A stretch of 64,000 nt of DNA from Parasponia andersonii (taxonomy: Eukaryota; Streptophyta; Magnoliopsida; Rosales; Cannabaceae): NCBI GenBank assembly GCA_002914805.1, contig JXTB01000169.1, forward strand, positions 280,966 to 344,965. Reading direction: 5' to 3'. A program made the translations under genes and the position numbers. Within the stretch, counting starts at the first letter, position 1, and every line of letters begins with the position of its first letter. Below, piece after piece: positions 36,514-48,800 of this stretch. The notes under the pieces are model-generated. The model was not told the DNA's origin. It saw nothing but the letters and a program-made list of their open reading frames with translations, and made no database searches.

Positions 36514-38897
36514 TCATTAAATATCAGGTTCTGATTTTTATTTATGTAATATTTATTTATTTGCATATAGTTTTGAAATTTCTTGTAGTTATTTGGACAA
36601 AAAAAAGAGTAACATGCATGTGTAAAATTCGTACTGTAAATAGAACGAGTGTATAGTTATTGCAAACCATATAATGAATAGATCTATATATAGATATTTT
36701 TATGTACAAATTGGAATTTAAAGTAAGAAAAGACGTGTTATAGTTTATAGTTGGTGATAATTGATTTTACCTGAAATCTTGTTCTATATGAAATTTTTTG
36801 GTAAAGGCCATGGAAGTTTAGATAGATTCTATGTGAAAATTACGTGGGTTTCTCTGTTTGGTAATTTCAAACTTTTCCCAGAAATATAATACGTGCTCTG
36901 TTATGCTATCCTGGTTTCTGACCTATTATTTTTTAAGCACGGATGAAATTTGAACTGCGCCCAACTCACCGTCATTCGTCTCGTAGGTTAGTACATGTAA
37001 TTTTGTACTTTATATCAAGTTATAATGGAACAAGTGCAGTAGGCTGATCTTGTAGCTTGCTCTGCTTTTGTAATGTACACACACACATGTATATATAAAT
37101 TGGTATGTGAGGAAAGCTATAGTTTAGTCTGCTTGGTTCTGATCTTGATATTGTCGTCTCGCAGATGCGAAGCGTTTAATTGGTAGAAGATTTTCTGATC
37201 CGTCTGTTCAGAGTGACATGAAGCTCTGGCCATTCAAGGTGATTGCTGGTCCTGGCGATAAACCCATGATTGTTGTCAACTACAAGGGTGAAGAGAAGCA
37301 GTTCGCTGCTGAGGAAATCTCCTCTATGGTTCTCACAAAGATGCGTGAGATTGCCGAGGCTTACCTTGGCGTAACCATCAAGAACGCTGTTGTTACTGTC
37401 CCTGCTTACTTCAATGACTCTCAGCGTCAGGCTACTAAGGATGCTGGTGTCATTGCTGGCTTGAATGTTATGCGTATCATCAACGAGCCTACTGCGGCCG
37501 CCATTGCTTATGGTCTTGATAAGAAGGCCACTAGTGTTGGGGAGAAGAATGTTCTGATCTTTGATTTGGGTGGTGGGACTTTTGATGTGTCCTTGTTGAC
37601 CATTGAAGAGGGTATATTTGAGGTGAAGGCTACAGCTGGTGACACTCACCTTGGAGGTGAAGATTTTGATAACCGAATGGTGAACCACTTTGTCCAGGAT
37701 TTTAAGAGGAAGCACAAGAAGGACATCAGTGGCAACCCAAGAGCTCTTAGGAGGCTGAGAACTGCTTGTGAGAGGGCCAAGAGGACTCTCTCATCTACTG
37801 CTCAAACTACCCTAGAAATTGATTCCCTTTTCGACGGTATTGATTATTACACGACGATTACTCGTGCTAGATTTGAGGAGCTCAACATGGATCTCTTTAG
37901 GAAGTGTATGGAGCCTGTTGAGAAGTGTTTGAGGGATGCAAAGATGGACAAGAGCAGTGTTCATGACGTGGTCCTTGTTGGAGGTTCTACCAGGATTCCC
38001 AAGGTGCAGCAACTCTTGCAAGACTTCTTCAACGGGAAGGAGCTCTGCAAGAGCATTAACCCTGATGAGGCTGTCGCCTATGGTGCTGCTGTCCAGGCTG
38101 CCATCTTGAGCGGTGAAGGAAATGAGAAGGTTCAGGACTTATTGCTTTTGGATGTTACTCCTCTGTCCCTTGGTCTGGAGACCGCTGGAGGTGTTATGAC
38201 TGTCTTGATTCCCAGAAACACTACTATTCCCACCAAGAAAGAGCAAGTTTTCTCTACCTACTCTGACAACCAGCCTGGTGTGTTGATCCAAGTTTTTGAG
38301 GGTGAGAGGACAAGAACCCGGGACAACAACTTGCTGGGCAAATTTGAGCTTTCGGGCATTCCTCCAGCTCCCAGGGGTGTTCCTCAAATCAATGTTTGCT
38401 TCGACATTGACGCAAACGGTATTCTGAATGTTTCTGCCGAGGACAAGACCACTGGGCAAAAGAACAAGATCACCATTACCAATGACAAGGGTAGGTTGTC
38501 TAAGGAAGAAATCGAGAAGATGGTTCAGGAGGCCGAGAAGTACAAGTCGGAAGACGAAGAGCACAAGAAGAAGGTTGATGCGAAGAACGCCTTGGAAAAC
38601 TATGCATACAACATGAGGAACACTATCAAGGATGAGAAGATCAGCTCTAAGCTTTCCCCTTCTGACAAGAAAAAGATTGAGGACGCCATTGATGAGGCGA
38701 TTCATTGGTTGGACAGCAACCAGCTTGCTGAGGCGGATGAGTTTGAGGATAAGATGAAGGAGCTCGAAAGCATTTGCAACCCAATCATTGCCAAAATGTA
38801 CCAAGGCGCTGGTCCTGATATGGGTGCTCCCATGGATGAGGACGTCCCTCCCGCTGGTGGCAGTGGTGCTGGTCCAAAGATCGAGGAAGTTGACTAA
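36160..38897 (+). CDS. HSP70: cytosolic heat-shock protein 70 (HSC70/HSP70)
   Basis: An ATP-driven chaperone of the cytosol and nucleus that binds unfolded polypeptides with J-domain and nucleotide-exchange partners. There are two exons: 36160-36373 and 37165-38897. The 791-bp GT/AG intron splits the codon for Asp72, the usual intron position in plant cytosolic HSP70 genes. The product is 648 aa, normal for the family. Signature 1 is IDLGTTYS (12-19), signature 2 [14 protein letters not shown] (203-216) and signature 3 [15 protein letters not shown] (340-354). The substrate-binding and lid domains follow, and the end GPKIEEVD gives the EEVD tail that docks TPR co-chaperones and marks a cytosolic form. 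A heat-shock element and TATA box lie upstream. The intron holds a (GT)n(AT)n microsatellite. No damage is seen. Confidence 0.97.
36451..36509. repeat. (GT)8(AT)n microsatellite in the HSP70 intron
   Basis: A compound dinucleotide repeat, GT then AT, within the single HSP70 intron. It may be polymorphic. The duplicate's intron has only a short, weak counterpart at the same place (about 54155-54172). Confidence 0.9.
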
Positions 38898-41800
38898 GCC
38901 TTTCCTTATAAAATTTCGCTGATCCTGCCGTGCGTAGGTTTTTTTTCTTTTGTTTCCCCTCAAAATGTTGTGATACCGCTTTTCGAGTTGCACTTTGTGG
39001 TAAGCAAAACTCCCAAATATGTCTTTGCTCTCTGTTTTTTGTTAACTGCTTGTTATTATATTCGCCTCGAGAGAGATGTGTGTTACAATGTCTGATTTAA
39101 CACACTGTTTTCATGTTATTCGATTGGATGAGAAAATTGGACTGAGGATTCGTTCAGGTTACTGTTTCTTGGCTCCTTCGATTGTTTATTTTTATGTTGA
39201 TGACTAGGTAATAATTTACGAACAACAGAAGAAATATCAGGTCAATCAAAACCTTATTTCAATAAAGGCGCGAAAAAAAGAAGGGGAAACACTGAACTCT
39301 GCTTGCAGATTATCAAAGGGATGACAAAGGGTTAATCGTGTTTAACCTTTCTACGCGAATTTAAAACTTGAATTGACCGGGGGAAGAAAAAAAAGGGGTC
39401 AATAGTGTCTGAAGCATGGTTCCATTGAGACAAATTCAAAGCTTCAAGCACGGTTCCAATCAAAGGCCTTGCTTCTCCGAAAGCGGGTGTAGTGCAAAGG
39501 TAGCTTATCCGGCATTTTACAACTTTACTTTCGTATCAAGGCCTCTCCTATAATCTAGGAGTCTGTGTTAAACATTTTACAAGCCTTCATTCACTATATT
39601 TTTAAGATTCTTAAAGGAAAATTTGAGATAAACTCCACCAGAAAGAATCAGACCATAATTATGCTCAGTGAACGGTAGAGCTATGTTTTGGTATATATCA
39701 TTATTTAGTAGGAAAGACTGCTGAGTAATGGATAGAGTTGCTGAGTAATGGATAGAGAAAAGAGAGACGAAATTGGTAAGGTCTAAATTGATAGAAAAAA
39801 GGATATACATGAAATCGTTCAAAATTGTTTTAAACTCTAGAGGATATTTTTCTTATATAAAATAAAGAAGATTTATTTTTTTTTTCATAAAAGCAAAATC
39901 CGCAACGAAAAAAAAGATTTATGTGTATATATATTAGAATTTAGAAATGTTAAGTATTTTTAATTTGATAAAACATATATATTATATATGTAAATACAGA
40001 AGAAAAAAATGTGACAAATTTTTATATTTATCTTTTTGAGAAAAATAAAATAGATAAAAAGAAGAAAATATGAGGGAAAATAGAACAATACTGGTAATTA
40101 TACACAAAAAAAAAAACTTAAGATTTGAAAAGAAAATTCAAAATTAGAACAACACAATAAAACTCAATTTAATATTAACTTAGGCCCCATTTTTTGTGAT
40201 TTTAGTACAAATTAATAACGAATGCACAAAGTAAAAAAAAAGGATAGTTTTGGAATATAATGAATGTACAAAGAATAAACAAAATAATATAATAATTTTT
40301 TTTACGTAAAAAAAATGAATGTCCAATTGTTGATAGATTTAACCTTTTCTATGAAATTATCAATCAACAATTTGCTTCCCTCTTAGCCAAAAAGAAAAGA
40401 CAAAATTCAAATAAACGTCACATTTTATCTCATCAGAAAAAAAAAATGGAAGTCCTATTTTTCTCTCTTTAGCAAGAAAAAAAAATCATATTTTGTGTCC
40501 TTCCAATATCGGAAAGATTATGGAGGGGAAAGAAAATCTAATATGTATGCAGCAGACTACTTTTTAACAAAAATAAAGCTAAAACACTATTTTACAGGAG
40601 TACTAATCGTAGACAAAACTGTAAGAAGATTTAGACATTTTGTCTACCATCTTTTGCCCTAAAAACGAATCATCATTTTTGACTTGACTTAGTATGCAAG
40701 GAATCCCCATGGCTTTTGCCCCTAATACTAATACCGTAGGAAAGAATATCGGTGGGCAAGCCTTTAAGAAGTTAAATGAATACTTTTACTAGCAATTTTA
40801 AAAAAAAAAAAAGAAAAAAAATTGGGTATATTTGGATAGCTAGGTTTTTAATGATTAAATGCATGAAATAAATCAAAGGGAGGTAAAATATTTTTTTAAA
40901 TGTTAGATATATATATATATATATATATAATTATATAAAACGAGGAGGTGTTTTTTTTTCCCTTTATATGTTTCATATCTAAAATGAAATCACTCTTGAA
41001 TTGCAATTAAATATGCATCTAATGCAAAGTTTTGAGTTAAAAACTATATAATATTATGCCTTTTTTTTTGTTATATATATTCGATTATGTATAAAATGTT
41101 ATGTTAACTCACTTCCTTTATTTTATCTATCTAGTCATAAAAAAAATAAAAGTCTAGATATTTGGTAAATTTAATTTACAAAATTATATTATTTTTTAAA
41201 AGTACATCTAGATGTTTGATAAAGATAAATTATAAATTTTGTATAGGAGAGCTATATTTGTACCCCACGCTAATATTAAGGCATTTCTATAATAAATAAA
41301 ACGATAAAATAGGACAACACATTAAAATATAAATTAAAAGCACCTCAAACACCCTCTAAAAAAATTTTTTTTTCTCCACTTCCATTTGCCAAAAAGTTAA
41401 TTGACAATTTCTAAATTTTATGATGAAAAAAACTAAATCATAGAATTATGTGAGAAATAAACAACCATATAAAAAAAAAGAAAAAAAATGCAAAACCATA
41501 AGTTTATGTTTTTTTTAATTTATTTTTAATAATTCCATGATTATTAAGTATAAACATATACATTAACGATTCTAGAATATAAATAGATATACAAGAGTGT
41601 ATAATATATATATATATATATATGCACACACATCATGATAAATTTATAAATAAAATTCGTGTACACTTATATATTAGAAAATAAATACAAAACCAAAATC
41701 ATATATAAATTACATCTCTCCTTTGAACACTTAATTTATAAACTCATATATTTATTTGATTTTTAAGGGTTTTTTTTATTACATTTGCTTAATGTTTGTT

Positions 41801-42325
41801 GTAGTTTGATTTACATTTAAAGTAACTAGCTAAGAAATTGGAGCAAAGGAGATTGATAGTGGAGGAAAAATAAATAAAAAGATAAAAAATAAAATAAAAT
41901 GTTGAATGGAACGACTTTGGTGAATTGAAAGAGATGGTGGAAGTGAAGATGGGTGCCTTTAATTTTTCTCTTCCATAGAATATCTTTTTAGTCATTTTTT
42001 CTGGTTAATGAAGTGCTTTTATTCTAAGGTGGTATATATAACCCCCTTTGTATAATAGTAAATTACTAAAATGGACATATAAGTTTTTTGTATTAAAAAA
42101 AAAAAGATGTTTTCACACGCATTTATCAAACATGATTTCAAAATAACTAAATAAGAGAATTCTATATCAATCATATAAAAAATTGAAATTCACTTATTGT
42201 GCATATTAATCAAGGTTTTTTAATTTGAAAATATGTTATCCATTCACCTTAATGTAAGGTTATTGTAGATAAATTGTTTAAATGACATCATATGTGTCAT
42301 CTCCTGTATATGTATGTTAATTTTG

Positions 42326-42374
<49 letters not shown>
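38898..42374. other. HSP70 3' flank and AT-rich spacer
   Basis: The first 150-200 bp are probably the HSP70 3' UTR. Beyond it no gene is recognised. An unassigned, less AT-rich piece (about 39360-39550) shows no coherent reading frame. A short tandem repeat (GCTGAGTAATGGATAGAG twice) lies near 39719-39757. (AT)n tracts lie near 40908-40930, 41606-41623 and 42331-42373. Confidence 0.45.
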
Positions 42375-42376
<2 letters not shown>

Positions 42377-42618
42377 TTGCCAATCCAATAGGTATTTTTT
42401 TTTAAACTATCTATTGGTATTTCATTTTTTAGCCATTGGATCATAGGCTAACGACTATCATAATTTGGGTAACTAAGAAAATAATAATAAAAATAAATAC
42501 TCATTATTTAACATTTTTTTCTCTCTAATTTTTATCATAAAAAACGTGTGCAATGAATTTTAATTTATACAAAACAATACCTATGAATAAGTTAAAAAAA
42601 AATTACTGCATTGGTGCC
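42375..42618 (+). mobile_element. MITE of the GGTTGCCAATC family, copy 2
   Basis: A 244-bp non-coding element starting GGTTGCCAATCCAATAG and ending TACTGCATTGGTGCC, with imperfect terminal inverted repeats. An (AT)n tract (42331-42373) abuts its left end and a shorter AT tract follows its right end. It matches copies at 14673-14864 and 61743-62205. The transposase family is unknown. Confidence 0.72.
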
Positions 42619-44999
42619 ATATATGTATATATATGGGGATGTTTCAACAGAGATTTTTGTTTTTGTTCTATGGATAGATAAGATTGATCAAGTTGAATAT
42701 GACCAACAATAGCAAGTAATTTCATCTATTTCCATTATTCAATTAAGTAATGTTTCATTCAAATTTTTTTTCCTTTTTCTATTTCTTTTCTTTCTAATTT
42801 TAACTTATAAGTTTAATTTTATAAATTATATATAATCTAAACGAATTATGCTACTAATAGGAATAAGTAATTTTTTTGAGAATATAAATAAAGTTAGTTT
42901 TTTTTATGGGATGTAACATTAGTTTTTTCCCCTTCTAAAAGAGTATAACGTTTGTTTTGAAATTATAAAAAAGAAGGAGTGGTTTTTTTATAGGAAANAA
43001 GTCAATTTCACCATATTTTCATTTGAATAGTTAAAATTTTATTCAATTATTTTATTTTATTTTCTCATATTATTATTATTTTAAATGTAGAATTTTATTT
43101 TATTTTTGAAGTAGCTTTATCTTAACTATTAGTTGAATTTATATTAGTAACTCATATTAGCAAAAAGGCATAACCATATGGTTCACCCATTTGAATGAGT
43201 GTATTTAAATAGAAATTGTGGAATGTGTTATAATTGGAACGAGAGATATTTGAAATGGACATAAAGTGAAATAGGTTATAATTAGAATATGAAACATTAG
43301 AATAGACTATTCAAAAATACCTCATAGATTCCATTCTTATTCCAAGACATAAATAACTCATTCTAATAATTAATGTGACCGATGAATTATTCAAATAGAA
43401 AAATTAAATTGTTGAAATAAAACTAATTCCAAAAGACTATTTGAGTGAAAAGACTGGAATTATTGAAACAAATACTCTTCTAATGGGTTTTCCATTTGAA
43501 TGGAATGAAATGTGTAAAACAAACAAGCCTATATTTTTATCAATTAAATGACCAAACAAGATAATTCTTAAACCATATGTACATCCCATATCCTAGCCTA
43601 TTCCACTTCCCAACACCCTTTCAGTATATTTATTCACCCTTCGGTCCAAACAATCTATTTCTCTCACATTCTTTTCTTAAGTTATTTTTCTCTCCAATAT
43701 ATATATTTCTACTTATTCATGATTGTCTATCTCTCTTTTGTTTTGATTTTTTTTTTTCTTTTTAAACATAATTGATAGATATCAATTAATAGAATGGAAT
43801 CGAAAAACAATAAAAAAAATTTCATTTAGTAGTTAGCAAATAGGTTGCCTAGCAATAAATGACTTTCTATAATTATATAAGTATTAAATACAATAGATTT
43901 TCTTTCAAATAAAATGACTCAACGAATTATAGTTATTTGTTCAAAATCTAACTTACCTAGGGTAAGTAAATCTCAACCTTATATGTTTACATATACAACT
44001 GTATTATTATGTGATGTAATGATGATTATCATAATATGTTGTTATATGCTCTGCATTAATAATTTACATTGAGTCTAATAAATACACCATAAGCATATGT
44101 ATTCATTGCATAAATTATACAAAAGATTTGATTTTCAAAAAATAATTTTAAAAGCACTATGTATCCTAAATTATTTTCAAAAGAATAATGTTTTCTTTAA
44201 AGTGATAGTTATATTCTTAAAAGTTATATGAGACAATTTTGGAATACAATTTATTATTAAGGATATTTTAAGAAATTATTAGCAGAATCATCTTTATAAT
44301 AGCAACTCTTGGTACCATGCTTCTCAAATTATACTTAAAATAGCAGGGTTCCTCTCAAGAAGGAAAAAAGATACACGGACTCTTATAGAAAAAAATATTT
44401 TTATCCAGAGAAAAGGGTGGTATAAACTTCATGGATATATCAATCTTTATTAAAGTTTTGTTAGTTATATAATGTTGGCGGATATTAAAAAGTTACAGAT
44501 TCCTTTATGTTTAGTATTAAAAGCCAGAAGCTTTAGTAAAAGAAGTTTTATGAGCAGTACAATTGATTGAAGACCTTTTTTTTTTTTTTCCCCTATGGTG
44601 AAGTCTTCTATGAAGCCTAATTATAATAAGAAAGATTGTTGAAGACGAATATATTGTGCTATGCACACGCAAATTGATTTTAATTTTGATAAAGGGTATC
44701 AGTTTTCTTTTTTTGGATTCTATATGTGTCTTTTAGTCACCCTAATTTTGTTTCTTCTATATAAAAAATCTTAGGATGTCGAGTTTGTGTAAGTGAGATC
44801 ATAAAAAATTCACAAAGTTGAGAGAGGTGTGAGGTATAAAACCTCTTGTAATCTTTCTTTTCATTGTAGAAAAAAAACTACACTAGCTGAAAAAGTGCAC
44901 GTAACTATCATATTGAGAGCTAACTACTATAAATTTACGTGTATTTGCTTGTTTTTGCTTTATATTTTATTACTCTCAGTAGTAAAGAATATAATCCTT
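42619..44999. other. AT-rich spacer with one N
   Basis: No gene is recognised. An ambiguous base lies at about 42998. Short T-rich open frames (for example near 43577-43765) look like chance. Confidence 0.45.
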
Positions 45000-45500
45000 A
45001 ACTATGAAGGTCTTGACATGATACTAAGATTGAGAGTTGGGGATGGTACCAACATTTCAGTTTATAGAAATAACTGGATTGTTTTCGGGTTTTTTTCCCC
45101 CTAATTATCATCCAAATGAGGTTGTAATGGCTGAGTTGTATGATGAGTATGGTAAATGGAACGAGAGGCTAGTAAGTATCGATCGTTTCCTTGAAGATTA
45201 AATGAGGTTAGATTATTATCATTTCGAAGATCATCTAGAATACGCTTTGACTTGTTAGTACACCACTTCACTAATTAAGGATAAGAGTTACGCTTCAAAA
45301 GAAGCTATAAGGAATTAATGTCTAGAAAGCTCCAACTCTCTCTCCTTCTAGTTTCTATGATTTTGAGTACTGGTGGACGAAGTGTTGGAAGCTACAAATT
45401 CCAAGAAAAGTGCAACTCATTTGTTGGAAAGCCTGTACAAGTATTCATCCTACTTTTGGCTGCTTTTTCAAAATCGGAGAATTAGAGGTGATGGTTGCTA
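45000..45500 (+). mobile_element. LINE ORF2 C-terminal relic
   Basis: Broken plus-strand frames give LRLRVGDGTNISVYRNNWI near 45030-45085 and WWTKCWKLQIPRKVQLICWK near 45370-45430. These resemble the end of plant LINE ORF2 proteins, where a VGDG...NW region is followed by the zinc-binding domain (zf-RVT: W-x-KLWKLxIPxKI.FxWR). Several stops and frame changes interrupt it. Reverse transcriptase and endonuclease parts are not seen, so it is a short 3' fragment. It ends just before the copia element. Confidence 0.6.
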
Positions 45501-45625
45501 TCATCTATCTATATGGTGATGGTTTTTAATTTTCTGTTTATTTTTTTTTTTGTGATTTTACAAAAGAAGTTTTTATGGGATTCTAATAAGGTGAATTTTA
45601 CCGACAATTACATAAATGGGTAATC

Positions 45626-45856
45626 TATTGTAAATAATTTTATTTAGATACCCATTATAGAAAAATATCATGAAAATAAGACAAAATATTAGAAATATAT
45701 TAATTAGATCTCATATTTAAAGATATCATTAAAGATATTATGGAGATTATGTTAAGAAATAAACAAAATATAATTATCTCACTTGTAAATCTTTAATTAT
45801 TTATCTAGGTCTATAAATAGACCATTCCATTTGTATAATGATACTAGTAAGCAATG
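45626..45856 (+). repeat. 5' LTR of the copia element (partial)
   Basis: About 230 bp aligning with the start of the right LTR, including AAAGATATCATTAAAGATAT and CTATAAATAGACCATT (a TATA-like CTATAAATAG). The match stops near 45856, where unrelated AT-rich DNA begins. Confidence 0.7.
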
Positions 45857-48800
45857 ACAGGCCTGAAAATTTATTCCAGGGTAGGCATAAAATAAAAATC
45901 AAAAGTTTTTGCTACAAAAATTATTTGTTATTATATTGAAATTTACATACTAGTGAAAAACAGAAAATGATATAAAATTTACAAATATATTATCACATAA
46001 CTATAAAATTCATAGGTTCATAATCAAATATACATTTGAAAACTTAAGAAAATACAAATACAAAATATTAAGATAATTCTAACAACAAATATATAAATAT
46101 ATACAAATATACCTAAAGTTCACATGCACGTACTCAAAGAAAAATTTGTTTTTTCAATTTTAAGCATGTCCTAATATAATATGATATGATAACTGCTAAT
46201 TGTTAATAATAAATTCTAGAAAACAAAATTTTTTTGATAAGTATTAAGGAAGAGAAAATCTAAAAAGGTTAAAAAATGATAAAAGAGGAACTTTTAAACA
46301 AAAATATGAAATATGTATATGGTATTTATCAAGGACTTTATTAAGTACTAAAGAAATAAGAAATAAAGAATTTAAATTTTTAATAAGGTCAAAAATAGAA
46401 ATAAAGCATTTATATAAAATATTATGGGTTTAAATTATATAACACATAAAAAAATTTGCAAGTACCATAGCGATCAAGGATTTTTTTTTTCTTTCAAAAA
46501 TTACATGTATGGTAGTTACAAAAGATTATATAATAACTTAATTTTTAAGTTTAGAATGAGGCAAAACATAGAAATTAATATAAAAATTTATAGGAAAAAA
46601 AATTGTTTACATTCCTAATATAGTTAATATGCATATATATAATATAGAGATATAAAAAGATGTAATTTTTCATAAATCCAAGGTGACATAAGCACGATAA
46701 CTCTGTTCATCTCCTAAAGGTATAATATTTTAAATAATTTATTTATAACTTCCTTATACTATGCCCTCATTTATGTTCTGCATTATATATTTTTACTGTT
46801 ACTTATCTAAATTTATATTATCTATATTGTTATAATCACGTAGTCTTCTTCACACATACACATATGACACTCTATTCGTTTATCATGCTTTGTTGCTATA
46901 GTACAATACCTTACTTGAATCTCAAAGATTTAGATAATGATTTTTCTAAACTTTACATCTTTTCCAATTTTTCTTTTTTTTTTTTCATTTATGCATATAT
47001 AATGATAAAATATCGCATGAAAATTGCAACACGTACATATATAAAAAAATATATAATATAGAATGTATAAATATACACTATTTATACTTGATGTCATTTA
47101 TACGAAATCTTTCCTCCATATTTTTGTTATGGATATTATAACTATCATGATTATTATTGATATTTGTATACACTAATGAAATAAATAATTTTAATTTATC
47201 CTATATGCTTATATATATTCTGAAAAATATACAAATAAATAAAAAAGAAAAGAAAAGAACAACTTTTATTCCTTCACCCTGATAAGATAATCATTTTAGT
47301 TTTTATATAAAGTTTTATCATAACCCAAGTCGAATTAATTATATATGATTATATGTTCATGTTAATTATATTTAACATACATTTATAATTGATTATATTT
47401 CGTTAATATCCCTATTATAATTAATGTAAATATATATTATAATAAATTTGGTCAAATCACATATTTTATTTTTTATGGCTATTTAAAATATTTACCGTAT
47501 AAATATACTTCAATCAGTATTAGAATGAATTTTAATTATTACCTTGTGTTTAAACTTCATTTTTCTCCATATATAATATATGCATGACTAATACTATATT
47601 TATTCATATAAAGACACGATCAGATAATTTTGTTGTAATTATTCTTTGCATATTTTCTTACACACATATTAATATTATTATATTTTTGTCTATATTAGTA
47701 TTTACAATTTCGAACATTACAAAATTTGAGTTTGTTGCCCTGGATATATTGGGACACAAGTATCTGACATAGGTCTTTGATACTGAAATTCATTTAGCTG
47801 TGAAAAATCTTGGTAAGATAATTATAGAAGGAAATGAAGCATCCTCATAGGACCATGCCAAGGCAATGATATTTCTTTGTCATCATATTCATGAAGGATT
47901 AAAATATGAATATCTCACTGCAAAAGATCCACATATCCTTTGGTAAAATCAAAAGGATTGTTTTGACCACCTTGCAACTGTAATACTACCAAAAGTTTGT
48001 ACTAACTGGATATATCTCTGTTTATAGGATTATAAAACAATGAGAGATATAGCTCCGCAACGTTTAGAATCACTTCTCAATTAAAGTTATACAGAGAACT
48101 AATCACTAAAAGAGAAATGTTAGAAAAAACATATTGTACTTTTCATGCATCCAATGTGATTTTACAGCAACAATATTGAGAGCGAGGTTATAAAAAATAT
48201 TCTGAATTAATATCATGCCTCCTTGTTACTGAACAAAATAATCAACTCTTGATGAAAAATCATGAGTCTTGCATAACTCGTTCGGCTCCATTTCCTAAAG
48301 TGAATATGACATATAATGATTTTGTTTTACTCCTTCAAGTGAATACAATAAATGGCAAATCTAACTATAGTTGTTGCCAATAGTGAGACCACGGTCATAG
48401 GTGCAGAATTGGTCATGGTCGTAATAATACTCAGTATTATGGTGACTATAATGACCATTCCTCAAATTTCAGGAAAAGGGGAAATGATAAAAGGAACCAA
48501 GAAAAAGGGAAGAAAAATAAAAAAAATGTCTATTATAGATGTAGAATGACTGGACACCAGGAATGTACTTATCGTACACCTAAATATCTTATTGACCTTA
48601 CCAAGCATCACTGAAAGAAAAAAATAGGGAAATGTATAGAAACAAATTTTGTTGAGGAAGATGGTCATATAAACAATCTATTTTTGGATATGTCTGATTT
48701 CCTCGGTAATATTCCCAACTAGAACATTGATGACTTGATTGGCGATTATAATATTAACATTGGTTAATTATTTTACCAATATTAGTCTTTATGTCACTTT

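Noticed and set aside
36429-36656. Open frame of 75 aa in the HSP70 intron
   Set aside because: It translates a (GT)n(AT)n microsatellite.
38139-38993. Long minus-strand open frame (284 aa) across HSP70 exon 2
   Set aside because: It is the mirror of the strongly biased HSP70 coding sequence and shows no family resemblance.
39360-39550. Possible exon or small RNA downstream of HSP70
   Set aside because: No coherent frame, splice sites or recognisable RNA fold could be supported.
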